64,000 bases of DNA from Kitasatospora phosalacinea (lineage in GTDB: Bacteria; Actinomycetota; Actinomycetes; Streptomycetales; Streptomycetaceae), in the NCBI RefSeq assembly GCF_030268885.1, contig NZ_BSSA01000009.1, positions 62,001-126,000 on the forward strand, in the 5' to 3' direction. The position numbers and the translations under genes are program-made. Below are positions 26,808-35,771 of this stretch, piece after piece. The notes under the pieces are model-generated. The model had not been told where the DNA came from, did no database searches, and saw only the letters and a list, made by a program, of their open reading frames with translations. Within the stretch, counting starts at the first letter, position 1. Every line of letters begins with the position of its first letter.

Positions 26808-28052
26808 ATGCACTCCACGCTCCCGCAGACCCCGCAGACCCCGCAGCGCCCCGCGGCCCCCGAGCCCCCCGACCCGCCCGAGCAGCGGCGGATCAAGCTC
26901 GGCGGCACCACCCGCGAGGAGGTCCTCACCATGCTCGGCGCGGGCGCCGGCTCGCTCGCCCTGGACTGGCTGCTGTACGAGCGGGTGCTGCCGCTCAGCG
27001 GCGCGTTCGGCTTCCTGCTCTGCTGGTACCTGCTCTTCCTGGCGCTGTACACCCTGGTCGGACGGCTCCAGTGGGACGCCCTGACCGTCCGTGAGCGGCT
27101 CGCCACCGCGCTCGCCTGGAGCTCCGGCCTGCTGGTGCTCGCCGTCATCGCCGAACAGATCGGCTACGTCGCGGTCCGCGGCCTGGACGCCGCCCGGCAC
27201 TGGAACTTCTTCACCGAGACCATGCGCACCACCGCCCCGCTGTCGCCGATCACCTCCGGCGGCTGCCTGCACGCCGTGGTCGGCTCGCTCGAACAGCTCG
27301 GCCTGGCCACCCTGTTCTCGGTGCCGCTGGGCGTGGTCACCGCGGTCTTCCTGGTCGAGGCGGGCACCAGCCGGCGCAGCGCCCGCTTCGTCACCCCCGT
27401 CCGGGTGCTGGTCGAGGCGATGACCGCGCTGCCGTCCATCGTGGCGGGCCTGTTCGTGCTCGGCGTGGTCATCCTCACCCTGGGCGCCGAGAAGAGCGGC
27501 CTGGCCGCCTCGCTCGCCCTGACCGTGATGATGACGCCGATCGTCACCCGCGCCGCCGAGGTGGTCGTCCGCCTCGTCCCCGGCACCCTCAAGGAGGCCT
27601 CCTACGCGCTCGGCGCCGGCCAGTGGCGCACGGTCTGGCACGTGGTGCTGCCCACCGCCCGGCCCGGCCTGACCACCGCCGTGGTGCTCGGCATGGCCCG
27701 CGGCGTCGGCGAGACCTCCCCGGTGCTGCTCACCGCGGGCTTCACCGCCCGGATGAACCTCGACCCGCTGCACGGCAACCAGGCCAGCCTGCCGCTGTAC
27801 GTCTGGAACTACGTCAAGCAGCCCTACCCCGACATGGTGGCCCGGGCGTTCGCCGGGGCGCTGACCCTGATGGCCGTGGTGCTGGTGCTGTTCGTCACCG
27901 CCCGCGTCCTGGGCCGCCACCGCGCGCCCACCGAGCGGCGGGCCCGCCGCCCGCTGCGCCGGGCCCGCACCACGGCGACCGCAGCCGTACCCGCGCCCGC
28001 CCCCACACCCGCAGCCGTACCCGCGCCCGTCCTGGCGGTGGAGAGCCGATGA
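26808..28052 (+). CDS. pstA: Phosphate-type ABC permease PstA, extended
   Basis: A 414-residue permease, longer than the usual ~300 because of a Pro-rich N-terminal tail, an extra pair of hydrophobic segments (~45-95) and a basic/Pro-Ala C-terminal tail. The core has VEAMTALPSIVAGLFVLGVV and the loop KEASYALGAGQWRTVWHVVLPTARPGLTTAVVLGMARGVGETSPVLLTAG. Its stop overlaps the pstS start (ATGA), giving translational coupling. The extra membrane segments may dock the anchored neighbours. Confidence 0.92.
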   Translation: MHSTLPQTPQTPQRPAAPEPPDPPEQRRIKLGGTTREEVLTMLGAGAGSLALDWLLYERVLPLSGAFGFLLCWYLLFLALYTLVGRLQWDALTVRERLATALAWSSGLLVLAVIAEQIGYVAVRGLDAARHWNFFTETMRTTAPLSPITSGGCLHAVVGSLEQLGLATLFSVPLGVVTAVFLVEAGTSRRSARFVTPVRVLVEAMTALPSIVAGLFVLGVVILTLGAEKSGLAASLALTVMMTPIVTRAAEVVVRLVPGTLKEASYALGAGQWRTVWHVVLPTARPGLTTAVVLGMARGVGETSPVLLTAGFTARMNLDPLHGNQASLPLYVWNYVKQPYPDMVARAFAGALTLMAVVLVLFVTARVLGRHRAPTERRARRPLRRARTTATAAVPAPAPTPAAVPAPVLAVESR

Positions 28053-29818
28053 ACCGTCCCAGCCCCGACCGTCCCGGCCGTCCGCAGAGAAGGAAGACCC
28101 GTCCCGTGCGACTCCGCCACCTGGCCCCGGCGCTGCTGGCCGCCGCGCTGGCCCTGCCCACCGTGCTGCTCGGCGCGGCCCCCGCCCACGCGGCGACCTC
28201 GCTGAGTGCGGACGGCTCCAGCTGGGCCGGTCCGGCGATCGACCAGTGGCGGCGCGACGTCGGCCCGATGGGCATCGAGATCGACTTCAACCCGGTCGGC
28301 TCGGCGGCCGGCCGCGTGCAGTGGGCCAACGGCCAGGACGACTTCACCGCCTCCGACGTGCCGTTCCGCAGCAAGGCCGACAGCGGCGTCGACCCGAGCC
28401 AGGCGGGCAGCTACCTGGGCCACGCGGAGAACCCGCAGTACGGCTACTCGTACGTGCCGGTCACGGCGGGCGGCACCGCGCTGATGTACCACCTGGAGCT
28501 CGGCGGCAAGAAGGTCACCGACCTGCGGCTGTCCCCGGACACCATCGTCGGCATCTTCACCAACCGGATCACCTCCTGGGACGACCCGAAGATCACTGCC
28601 GACTACGGCAGGGCGCTGCCGAAGGTCCCGATCACCCCGGTGGTGCGCTCCGACGGCTCCGGCGCCACCGCCCAGTTCACCCGCTGGATGCAGCACACCC
28701 ACAAGGGCGAGTGGGAGGCGTACTGCACCAAGGTCAACGGCGTCACCTGCGGCGACTACACCGAGTTCTTCCCGCCCTCCGGCCGGATGACCGCGCAGAA
28801 CGGCTCCGACGTGGTCGCGGGCTACATCCAGTCGCCCACCGGCATCGGCGCGATCGGCTACGACGAGTACGCCTTCGCCAAGCGCAGCAACTGGCCCGTC
28901 GTCAAGGTGCTCAACCCGGCCGGGTACTACACCCTGCCGACCGCCTCCAACGTCGCGGTGGCGCTCACCGCCGCGAAGATCCGCGGCGTCGACGACAGCA
29001 CCTCCCCGAACGACCCGGACTACCTGCAGCAGAACCTCGACGGCGTCTACACCAACAACGACCCCCGCTCCTACCCGATCTCCTCCTACAGCTACCTGAT
29101 CGTGCCGCGCGCCGGGGCCGCCCTGCCCGTGCCGCCGCGCTTCAACGAGGCCAAGGGCAACGCGCTCAGCCGCTACCTCGCCTACGTGCTGTGCGCCGGG
29201 CAGGGCGAGGCCGACGACCTCGGCTACTCGCCGATCCCGCGCAACCTGGTGCGCGGCGGCCTGCTGCAGACCCAGCACATCCCCGGCAACGCCAGCCCGG
29301 TCAACCCCGACACGCTCGCCAACTGCCCCAATCCGACCTTCAACTCGGCCGGTGAGCTGACCGTGCTGAAGAACGCGCCGCAGCCCTCCCCGTGCGACAA
29401 GGCGGGCAGCCCGCTGAACTGCACCGTGCAGAACGGCCAGGCCGTCAAGGCGGGTTCCGGCTCCGGTTCCGGCGGCGGTGCCGCGGGTGGTGCCAACCCG
29501 GGTTCCGGTGGCGGGAGTTCAGGCGGCGCCAACTCCGGTTCCGGCGGCGGCGGTTCGGGGGGCTCCGACCCCGGCTCCGGTGACGGCGCGGCCGCGGCGG
29601 TGGTCGACCCGCAGACCGGCGAGCTGCTCGACTCCGGTTCCGGGGGCGGTGGTTCGGGCTCCGGCGCCGCCCCCGCCCAGGTGGTCGCGCTCGGCGGACG
29701 GCCGCAGGACTGGCTGCTGTCCTCGCTCACCGCGCTCGAACTGCTCGGCGTGGTCACCGTCCCCCCGCTGCTGGCCGCCTGGTGGCGCCGCCGCGACCGG
29801 ACGGCGGGCAGCCGGTGA
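28049..29818 (+). CDS. pstS: PstS-type binding protein with C-terminal membrane anchor
   Basis: A 589-residue protein. A long signal peptide (to about residue 49, APAHA-ATS) leads into a PstS fold: DGSSWAGPAIDQW, FTASDVPF, VVRSDGSGATAQFTRWMQ and GAIGYDEYAFAK. After residue ~480 comes a Gly/Ser linker (GSGSGGG...), then a transmembrane helix (WLLSSLTALELLGVVTVPPLLAAWW) and a basic tail. Most PstS proteins are lipoproteins; this one has no lipobox and is held by a C-terminal helix instead. It shares that plan with the surface protein at 23147. Phosphate is the default ligand but is not proven. Confidence 0.88.
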   Translation: MNRPSPDRPGRPQRRKTRPVRLRHLAPALLAAALALPTVLLGAAPAHAATSLSADGSSWAGPAIDQWRRDVGPMGIEIDFNPVGSAAGRVQWANGQDDFTASDVPFRSKADSGVDPSQAGSYLGHAENPQYGYSYVPVTAGGTALMYHLELGGKKVTDLRLSPDTIVGIFTNRITSWDDPKITADYGRALPKVPITPVVRSDGSGATAQFTRWMQHTHKGEWEAYCTKVNGVTCGDYTEFFPPSGRMTAQNGSDVVAGYIQSPTGIGAIGYDEYAFAKRSNWPVVKVLNPAGYYTLPTASNVAVALTAAKIRGVDDSTSPNDPDYLQQNLDGVYTNNDPRSYPISSYSYLIVPRAGAALPVPPRFNEAKGNALSRYLAYVLCAGQGEADDLGYSPIPRNLVRGGLLQTQHIPGNASPVNPDTLANCPNPTFNSAGELTVLKNAPQPSPCDKAGSPLNCTVQNGQAVKAGSGSGSGGGAAGGANPGSGGGSSGGANSGSGGGGSGGSDPGSGDGAAAAVVDPQTGELLDSGSGGGGSGSGAAPAQVVALGGRPQDWLLSSLTALELLGVVTVPPLLAAWWRRRDRTAGSR

Positions 29819-29879
29819 ACCCCGCCCCGAGCGTCCCGACCCCCCCGACCGCAGGCGCCGCACCCGAGGAGAGCAGCAG

Positions 29880-30791
29880 ATGACCGCGCCCGCCCTGGAA
29901 CGGCCCCCCGCCGACCCGTCCGCCGCGTCCGCGCCGTCCGCGCCGGGGTCCGCCGCACCCGGCCCGGCCGCCGCCGGGCCGCGCCGGGGCCCGCTGCTGG
30001 TCGCCGCCCGGGCCGTGACCCTGGCCGCCGGGCTGCTGCTCGGCTTCGCCGGGTACCTGCTCGGCCTGTCCGACCTGCAGGAGGCCCACCACCAGTCCAC
30101 CGCGTACGCCACCCTGCGCGACCGGCTCGCCACCGCCACCGCCCCGACCGGCCCCACCGAGGACGGCGCGCCGCTGGCCGTCCTCGACATCCCGGCGATC
30201 GGCCTGCACCGGGCCGTCGTGGTCGAGGGCACCAGCGGACGCGACCTGATGCGCGGCCCCGGCCACCGGCGCGACACCGTCCTGCCCGGACAGCCCGGCG
30301 TGGCCGTCCTGTTCGGCCGCTCCACCGCGTTCGGCGCCCCGTTCGCCGACCTCGGCAGGCTCGCGGTCGGCGACCGGATCGACGTCACCACCGGCCAGGG
30401 CACCTTCCACTACACCGTCAACACCCGCGGCGACGGGGACCACCCGATCAAGGACCCCGCCCGCAACCGGCTGGTCCTGGTCACCGGCGACTCCGACTGG
30501 ATCCCCACCAGCACCGTCCTGGTCGGCGCCCGGCTCGACGGCGACCCCGAACCGGCCGGCGCGAAGCGGCCCGCCGCCACCGCCACCGACAAGGTGCTGG
30601 CCGCCGACAAGGGCGCCCTGCCCGCGCTCCAACTCTGGTCGCTGGCCCTGCTGCTGGCCGTCGCCGCGGCCGCCGTCACCGCCCGCCGCTGGCAGCGCAC
30701 CGCCGCCTACCTGTGCTTCGCGCCGGTGGTCGCCGCGCTGCTCTGGTCGGTGTACGAGAACGCCGCCGCGCTGCTCCCCAACGTCTACTGA
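29880..30791 (+). CDS. Sortase-fold membrane protein lacking catalytic residues
   Basis: A 303-residue protein: Pro/Ala-rich cytosolic start, a membrane helix (~39-63), a sortase-like beta-barrel (residues ~98-222: LAVLDIPAIGLHRAVVVEG, FGAPFADLGRLAVGDRIDVTTG) and two C-terminal helices. The usual catalytic His in the GH-R-T motif is Arg147 (FGRSTAFGAPF), the TLxTC Cys is Gly203 (LVLVTGDSDW) and the following Arg position is Ser/Thr (IPTSTVLVG). There is no Cys near the site. It cannot be a transpeptidase. Its place between pstS and pstB suggests a structural or regulatory part of the transporter. Confidence 0.85.
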   Translation: MTAPALERPPADPSAASAPSAPGSAAPGPAAAGPRRGPLLVAARAVTLAAGLLLGFAGYLLGLSDLQEAHHQSTAYATLRDRLATATAPTGPTEDGAPLAVLDIPAIGLHRAVVVEGTSGRDLMRGPGHRRDTVLPGQPGVAVLFGRSTAFGAPFADLGRLAVGDRIDVTTGQGTFHYTVNTRGDGDHPIKDPARNRLVLVTGDSDWIPTSTVLVGARLDGDPEPAGAKRPAATATDKVLAADKGALPALQLWSLALLLAVAAAAVTARRWQRTAAYLCFAPVVAALLWSVYENAAALLPNVY

Positions 30792-30826
30792 GCCCCTCCG
30801 GCACCCCGGGAAAGGACCGCCCCCCG

Positions 30827-31723
30827 ATGACCGAGACCGCCCACCCCGCCTTCCCCGTCCAGACGTCCGGCGGGGACCGGGAGGACCCGCCCACGGTGCC
30901 GCTGCCGCCCGTCCCGGGCGGTCCGCAGGCCGACCCGGCCCCCCGCGCCCTGTCCGGGCTGGAGACCCGCGAGGTCACCGCCTGGTTCGGGCCGCGCAAG
31001 GTCCTCGAACGGGTCTCCTTCACCATGCGGGCCGGGGAGATCACCGCCCTGATCGGCCCGTCCGGCTGCGGCAAGTCCACCTACCTGCGGATCCTCAACC
31101 GGATGCACGAGATGGTCCGCGGCGCCGCCCTCGCCGGAGAGGTCCTGCTGGAGGGCGAGGACGTCTACGCCCCCGGCCGCCGCCCCGCCGAGGTGCGCCG
31201 CCGGATCGGCATGGTCTTCCAGCGCCCCAACCCGTTCCCCGCCATGTCGCTGTACGACAACGTGGTCAGCGGGCTCAAGCTCTCCGGCATCAGGGCGAGC
31301 CGCGAGGAACGCGACCACCTGGTCGAGACCAGCCTGCGCCGGGCCGGCCTGTGGGACGAGGTCAGCAACCGGCTCGGCACCCCCGGCGGCGCGCTCTCCG
31401 GCGGCCAGCAGCAGCGCCTGTGCATCGCCCGCTCGCTCGCGGTCTCCCCGGAGATCCTGCTGATGGACGAGCCCTGCTCCGCCCTCGACCCCACCTCCAC
31501 CCGCCGCATCGAGGAGACCATCGCCGAACTGCGCCACCGGGTCACCATCGTCATCGTCACCCACAACATGCAGCAGGCCCAACGCGTCTCCCAGTCCTGC
31601 GCGTTCTTCCTCGCCACCCACGACACCCCCGGCCGGATCGTCGAATCCGGCCCCACCGAACGCCTCTTCACCGACCCCGCCGACCCGCGCACCGCCGACT
31701 ACGTCAACGGCCGCTTCGGCTGA
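30827..31723 (+). CDS. pstB: Phosphate-type ABC ATPase PstB
   Basis: A 298-residue ATPase with a ~45-residue Pro-rich N-terminal extension. Walker A is GPSGCGKST, the Q-loop region FQRPNPFPAMSLYDNV is the PstB hallmark, the signature is LSGGQQQRL, Walker B is ILLMDEPCSALDPTS and the switch His is in VTHNMQQAQRVS. It powers the PstC-PstA channel. It is the last gene of the operon; no phoU follows. Confidence 0.95.
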   Translation: MTETAHPAFPVQTSGGDREDPPTVPLPPVPGGPQADPAPRALSGLETREVTAWFGPRKVLERVSFTMRAGEITALIGPSGCGKSTYLRILNRMHEMVRGAALAGEVLLEGEDVYAPGRRPAEVRRRIGMVFQRPNPFPAMSLYDNVVSGLKLSGIRASREERDHLVETSLRRAGLWDEVSNRLGTPGGALSGGQQQRLCIARSLAVSPEILLMDEPCSALDPTSTRRIEETIAELRHRVTIVIVTHNMQQAQRVSQSCAFFLATHDTPGRIVESGPTERLFTDPADPRTADYVNGRFG

Positions 31724-31841
31724 CCCTCCGGACCGCGTGTCACGTCGGGCGCGCGGCGGCGCAGCGCCTAGCGTGTGCGGGGGAGCGGCCGCCCCGGCCC
31801 CCGCACCCGTACCGTGCCGCCACGAGGAGAGAGCGCAGACC

Positions 31842-32393
31842 ATGACCGTCAGCCTGCCCGAGCTCACCGGGGACTACGTCCTCGACCCGACCCACACCCG
31901 GATCGGGTTCGTCGCCCGCCACGCCATGGTCACCAAGGTGCGCGGCGCCTTCCACCAGTTCGAGGGCACCGCCCACCTGGACGGTGCCGACCCGGCGAAG
32001 TCCAGCGGCCAGGTCGTCATCAAGACCGAGAGCATCGACACCGGCGTCGAGCAGCGCGACCAGCACCTGCGCACCAACGACTTCCTGGACGCGCCGAACT
32101 TCCCCGACATCACCTTCCGCACCACCGGGGTCGAGCGGAAGTCCGACACCGACTACCGGGTCACCGGCGACCTCACCATCAAGGACACCACCAAGCCCGT
32201 CAGCATCGACTTCGAGTACACCGGCAACGCCGTCGACCCCTACGGCAACCTCCGGGTCGGCCTGGAGGGCTCGGTCACCATCAGCCGCAAGGAGTTCGGC
32301 GTCACCTGGAACGCCGCCCTGGAGGGCGGCGGCGTGCTGGTCGGCGACAAGGTGGTGCTGGAGTTCGACGTCTCGGCGATCAAGCAGAGCTGA
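31842..32393 (+). CDS. YceI-family protein
   Basis: A 183-residue YceI lipocalin-like barrel: GDYVLDPTHTRIGFVARHAMVTKVRGAF, GVEQRDQHLRTNDFLDAPNFPDITFRTT and GVTWNAALEGGGVLVGDKVVLEFD. The family binds isoprenoid quinones or other amphiphiles. There is no signal peptide, so it is cytosolic, as usual in streptomycetes. A strong terminator follows 9 bp after the stop. Confidence 0.93.
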   Translation: MTVSLPELTGDYVLDPTHTRIGFVARHAMVTKVRGAFHQFEGTAHLDGADPAKSSGQVVIKTESIDTGVEQRDQHLRTNDFLDAPNFPDITFRTTGVERKSDTDYRVTGDLTIKDTTKPVSIDFEYTGNAVDPYGNLRVGLEGSVTISRKEFGVTWNAALEGGGVLVGDKVVLEFDVSAIKQS

Positions 32394-32401
32394 GCGCAGG
32401 C

Positions 32402-32445
32402 ACGGAGGCCGCCCCCGACCGCATCCGGCCGGGGGCGGCCTCCGT
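32402..32445. terminator. Strong bidirectional terminator
   Basis: A perfect 16-bp stem (ACGGAGGCCGCCCCCG and complement) with a 12-base loop between the convergent YceI and anti-sigma-like genes. Confidence 0.92.
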
Positions 32446-32450
32446 ACGGC

Positions 32451-33257
32451 TCAGCCTAGTTCGCTGCTACCGGCGGAGGCGGTGGGAGCGGTGCTGGAAG
32501 TGGTGGACGGGAGGGCGTCGAGCTGCGGGAAGCCCGTCTGCTCGGACGCCGTGACGAACTCCTCCTCGCTCACCACCGGCTCCGCTTCGGTGTCCCGGTA
32601 GAGCTCGAACAGTGCCACCTGGCGGCCGTCCGGGAAGACCCGGACCCCCTGCAGCGAGTACCCGTTCACGGGCGCGTCCTGCCGCACGGCCACGTTCTTG
32701 AGCGGACCCCGGACGACGACCGCCACCGAGCCGTCGGGCTGCACGGAGCGTTTGCAGGTCAGGCCCCGGAGTTCGTCCGGGGTGGGGCAGAGCAGCTGCT
32801 CGGGCCGCCCGGCGGTCTGCCCGACGTGGAGCGTGACGCTGTACGAGTCGCTCCGCCAGGTGCGGTCCTGCTGAACTCCCCGGTCCGGCGCCGCGTCGTC
32901 GGACGGCAGCGCCAACTCGAAGACGATCGCGTGCGTGGGCGTCGGGGAGCCGGGCCACTGCGCCGTCACGATGACGGAGGACCGACGCTCCGCCTCGGCC
33001 GTGGCCGGGCCGAAGTCCCCCTCCTGCACCGTCGCCGGGCCCCCCGGCCCGGACGGGAGGTGCCCGACGACCGCGCCCGTCGCGCCCAGCGCCAGCACCG
33101 TCAGCGCACCGGTCAGCGCGAGGCGGTGGCGCCGGTGGCGGCGGCCGGAGCGGCGGGCGGCGGCGGCGAGGCGGCCGTCCGTGCCGGTGGGGGCGAGTGC
33201 GGCCGCGTCGTCCAGGGCGAGGGCCAGGGCCGCGGTGAGTTCGTCGTCAGTGGGCAT
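32451..33257 (-). CDS. Membrane anti-sigma-like protein
   Basis: A 268-residue single-pass protein. A short cytosolic N-terminus (~1-40) precedes one transmembrane helix (ALTGALTVLALGATGAVVG, ~46-66), and a ~200-residue extracellular domain with two Cys (LLCPTPDELRGLTCKRS) follows. It overlaps the end of the SigE-family sigma gene by 11 bp and is co-translated, the standard layout for a sigma factor and its membrane partner. No zinc-binding HxxxCxxC anti-sigma motif is visible, so its function as an anti-sigma factor is inferred from context. Confidence 0.7.
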   Translation of the reverse strand: MPTDDELTAALALALDDAAALAPTGTDGRLAAAARRSGRRHRRHRLALTGALTVLALGATGAVVGHLPSGPGGPATVQEGDFGPATAEAERRSSVIVTAQWPGSPTPTHAIVFELALPSDDAAPDRGVQQDRTWRSDSYSVTLHVGQTAGRPEQLLCPTPDELRGLTCKRSVQPDGSVAVVVRGPLKNVAVRQDAPVNGYSLQGVRVFPDGRQVALFELYRDTEAEPVVSEEEFVTASEQTGFPQLDALPSTTSSTAPTASAGSSELG

Positions 33258-33861
33258 GGTGCAGTACCGCCTTGTCGGAATCGTGGGTGGACGGGAGGGG
33301 GGCGGACCGGCCGGTCAGGGCGTCCAGGTCGGTGCCGAGCACCGTCCGCAGCCGGACCAGCGCCCGCTTGGTGCGGGTGCGCACCGCACTGTCGCCGATC
33401 CGCAGCACACCGGCGGTCTCCTCGACGCTGCGGTCCTCCCAGAACCGCAGCACCAGCACCGCCCGGTCCGCCGGGGACAGCGCCGCCAGCGCCCGCAGCA
33501 GCGTCAGCCGCAGCGCCGGGTCCGGGTCGTCGACCCCGGTCTCCGGCAGCACGTCGGTGACCCGCTCGGTGCTGGAGCGCCGCCGCCGGTGCGACAGGAA
33601 GGTGTTGACCAGGACGGTCTGGGCGTACCCGCTCGGGTTCTCCAGCCGGGAGATCTTCCGCCACTTCAGGAAGACCCGGCCCAGCGCCTCCTGCACCAGG
33701 TCCTCCGCGAGGTGCGCGTCCCCGCCGGTCAGCAGGAACGCCGTCCGCAGCAGGTGCCGCTCCCGGAAGGCGACGAACTCCTCGAACCCCGTTGCCCGCG
33801 GCTGCCCCTGACCCTCCGGCCCGGCCCGCTTCGATGAGTGATCCATGCCCTGGTAACGCAT
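33247..33861 (-). CDS. SigE-family ECF RNA polymerase sigma factor
   Basis: About 204 residues. Region 2 (FEEFVAFRERHLLRTAFLLTGGDAHLAEDLVQEALGRVFLKWRKI) is followed by region 4 (LSPADRAVLVLRFWEDRSVEETAGVLRIGDSAVRTRTKRALVRLR). The F.EFV..R...L.RTA.LLTGD pattern is the streptomycete SigE-family (extracytoplasmic-function) subgroup. Either Met 1 or Met 6 could start it. It directs polymerase to a small envelope or stress regulon, and is probably held by the overlapping membrane protein. Confidence 0.93.
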   Translation of the reverse strand: MRYQGMDHSSKRAGPEGQGQPRATGFEEFVAFRERHLLRTAFLLTGGDAHLAEDLVQEALGRVFLKWRKISRLENPSGYAQTVLVNTFLSHRRRRSSTERVTDVLPETGVDDPDPALRLTLLRALAALSPADRAVLVLRFWEDRSVEETAGVLRIGDSAVRTRTKRALVRLRTVLGTDLDALTGRSAPLPSTHDSDKAVLHHAH

Positions 33862-33985
33862 CGGCCCCGACGCTACGTGACACCCCGCCCGGCCGGGGAC
33901 CCCGGGCCGACGGCGGCCGTGCGGCAGGATGGGGGTGACGGGCCGTCACCGGGCGGCGGGGCGAACGGAGAGGGCGGTGGACGCG

Positions 33986-35419
33986 ATGGGCGCCGAGGAC
34001 GGCAGCTACGACCTGGTGGTGATCGGCGGCGGCCCCACCGGGGAGAACCTCGCCGACCGGGCGCACGCCGGTGGGCTGAGCGTGGCCCTGGTGGAGGGCG
34101 AACTCGTCGGCGGCGAGTGCTCGTACTGGGCGTGCATGCCCAGCAAGGCGCTGCTGCGCCCGGGCGCCGCGCTCGCCGCGGCCCGCCGGGTGGCGGGCAG
34201 CCGGGAGGCCGTCACCGGGACGCTGGACGCGGCCGCCGTGCTGGCGCGCCGGGACGCCTTCGCCTCGCACTGGCACGACGACGGGCAGGAGCGGTGGCTG
34301 GCCTCGGCCGGCATCGACCTGGTCCGCGGGCACGGGCGGCTGGACGGCGAGCGGAGGGTCACCGTCGACACCCCCGGCGGCGGGCGGCGCACCCTCACCG
34401 CCCGGCACGCCGTCGCCGTCTGCACCGGCACCCGCGCCGCCCTCCCCGACCTGCCCGGCCTGGCCGGGGCCCGGGTGTGGACCAGCCGCGAGGCCACCTC
34501 CGCGAAGTCCGTCCCCGGGCGGCTCGCCGTGGTCGGCGGCGGCGTCGTCGCGGTCGAGATGGCCACCGCCTGGCGGTCCCTGGGCAGCGAGGTCACCCTG
34601 CTGGTGCGCGGCGACCGACTGCTGGAGCGCACCGAGGAGTTCGCCGGACAGCTCGTCTCGGACGGCCTGCGCGCCGCCGGGGTCGACGTCCGGCTCGGGG
34701 CGTCGGTGACCGGGCTGCGGCGCGAACCGGACGGCACCGTCCTGCTCGACCTGGGCGACGGCACCCGGCTGCCCGCCGACGAGGTCCTGTTCGCCACCGG
34801 CCGGCGCCCCGCCACCGCCGACCTCGGCCTGGAGACCGTCGGACTCGAACCCGGCAGCTGGATCGAGACCGACGACACCGGCCGCGCCACCGCCGTCCCC
34901 GGCGGCTGGCTGTACGCCGCGGGCGACGTCAACCACCGCGCCCTGCTCACCCACCAGGGCAAGTACCAGGGCCGGGTCTTCGGCGCCGTCATCGCCGACC
35001 GCGCCGCCGACCGCCCCCTCGACCTCGCCCCCTGGGGCCGCTCGGTGGCCACCGCCGACCACGCCGCCGTCCCGCAGGTCGTCTTCGCCGACCCCGAGGT
35101 CGCCGCCGTCGGCCGCACCCTGCGCGAGGCCGAGGACGCCGGACTGCGGGTGCGCGCCGTCGACTACGAGCTCGGCGACGTCTCCGGCGCCGCCCTGCAC
35201 GCCGACGGCCACCGCGGCCGGGCCCGCGCCGTCGTCGACCTCGACCGGGAGGTGCTGGTCGGCGTCACCTTCGTCGGGCCCGACGTCGCGGAACTGCTGC
35301 ACTCCGCGACCGTCGCCGTGGTCGGCGAGGTGCCGATCGCCCGGCTCTGGCACGCCGTCCCCGCCTACCCCACCGTCAGCGAGGTCTGGCTGCGGCTGCT
35401 GGAGGCGTACCGCGGCTGA
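33986..35419 (+). CDS. Pyridine nucleotide-disulfide oxidoreductase
   Basis: A 477-residue flavoprotein of the dihydrolipoamide/mercuric reductase superfamily. It has the FAD motif DLVVIGGGPTGENLADRA, the redox disulfide GECSYWACMPSKALL (CX4C), the NAD(P) motif LAVVGGGVVAVEMATAW, a GD motif LYAAGDVNHRALLTHQGKYQG and a dimerisation domain ending in RLWHAVPAYPTVSEVW. The HAVPAYPT segment carries the C-terminal His used in this family. Neither a lipoyl gene nor a mer gene is near, so the electron acceptor is unknown. Start is the ATG at 33986; in-frame codons upstream are possible. Confidence 0.9.
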   Translation: MGAEDGSYDLVVIGGGPTGENLADRAHAGGLSVALVEGELVGGECSYWACMPSKALLRPGAALAAARRVAGSREAVTGTLDAAAVLARRDAFASHWHDDGQERWLASAGIDLVRGHGRLDGERRVTVDTPGGGRRTLTARHAVAVCTGTRAALPDLPGLAGARVWTSREATSAKSVPGRLAVVGGGVVAVEMATAWRSLGSEVTLLVRGDRLLERTEEFAGQLVSDGLRAAGVDVRLGASVTGLRREPDGTVLLDLGDGTRLPADEVLFATGRRPATADLGLETVGLEPGSWIETDDTGRATAVPGGWLYAAGDVNHRALLTHQGKYQGRVFGAVIADRAADRPLDLAPWGRSVATADHAAVPQVVFADPEVAAVGRTLREAEDAGLRVRAVDYELGDVSGAALHADGHRGRARAVVDLDREVLVGVTFVGPDVAELLHSATVAVVGEVPIARLWHAVPAYPTVSEVWLRLLEAYRG

Positions 35420-35648
35420 GGCGGCATCAGGAACCGGAGGGGGCGCGGGCGGGCGGGCCACTCGGTCGGCCCGGCGGCGGGCGGGTCGGCGGGGGAACGG
35501 GTCGACGGGTCGACGGGGGAACGGGCGGGCGGAAAATCCGTTGCGCGGTGATCGGGCCGGGTCCTACCCTGGCGGCGCCGGTCCGCCGACCGGCGTCCCG
35601 ATCGGGTCCGCGCGGTTGCGCGCGGCCCAGCGCAGAGAGGAGGCCGCG

Positions 35649-35711
35649 ATGTCCACCCCGCACCCGGCGCTCCCGATCACCCCTGCCCCCCAGGCCGCCC
35701 CCGCGCAGTAG
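35649..35711 (+). CDS. Possible 20-residue Pro/Ala-rich leader peptide
   Basis: An ATG at 35649 has an excellent GAGAGGAGG Shine-Dalgarno 6 bases upstream and runs 20 codons to TAG. Seven codons are proline and five alanine, with no Cys, Trp or aromatic residue. It ends 60 bp before the GNAT gene. It may be a leader peptide in which ribosome stalling on proline codons affects the downstream gene, or a chance ORF with a good ribosome site. The rest of the 35420-35771 gap is C/G homopolymer-rich and shows no other feature. Confidence 0.4.
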   Translation: MSTPHPALPITPAPQAAPAQ

Positions 35712-35771
35712 GGCGGTCCGCCCGATCGGGCTGCGCCTCCGGTTCCCGTTCCGCCCCTTCCCGGAGGCACC

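Noticed and set aside
23096..27148. A 1350-residue minus-strand open frame across the surface protein and pstC.
   Set aside because: It is antisense to genes with clear families and has Gly/Val/Arg/His-rich random composition.
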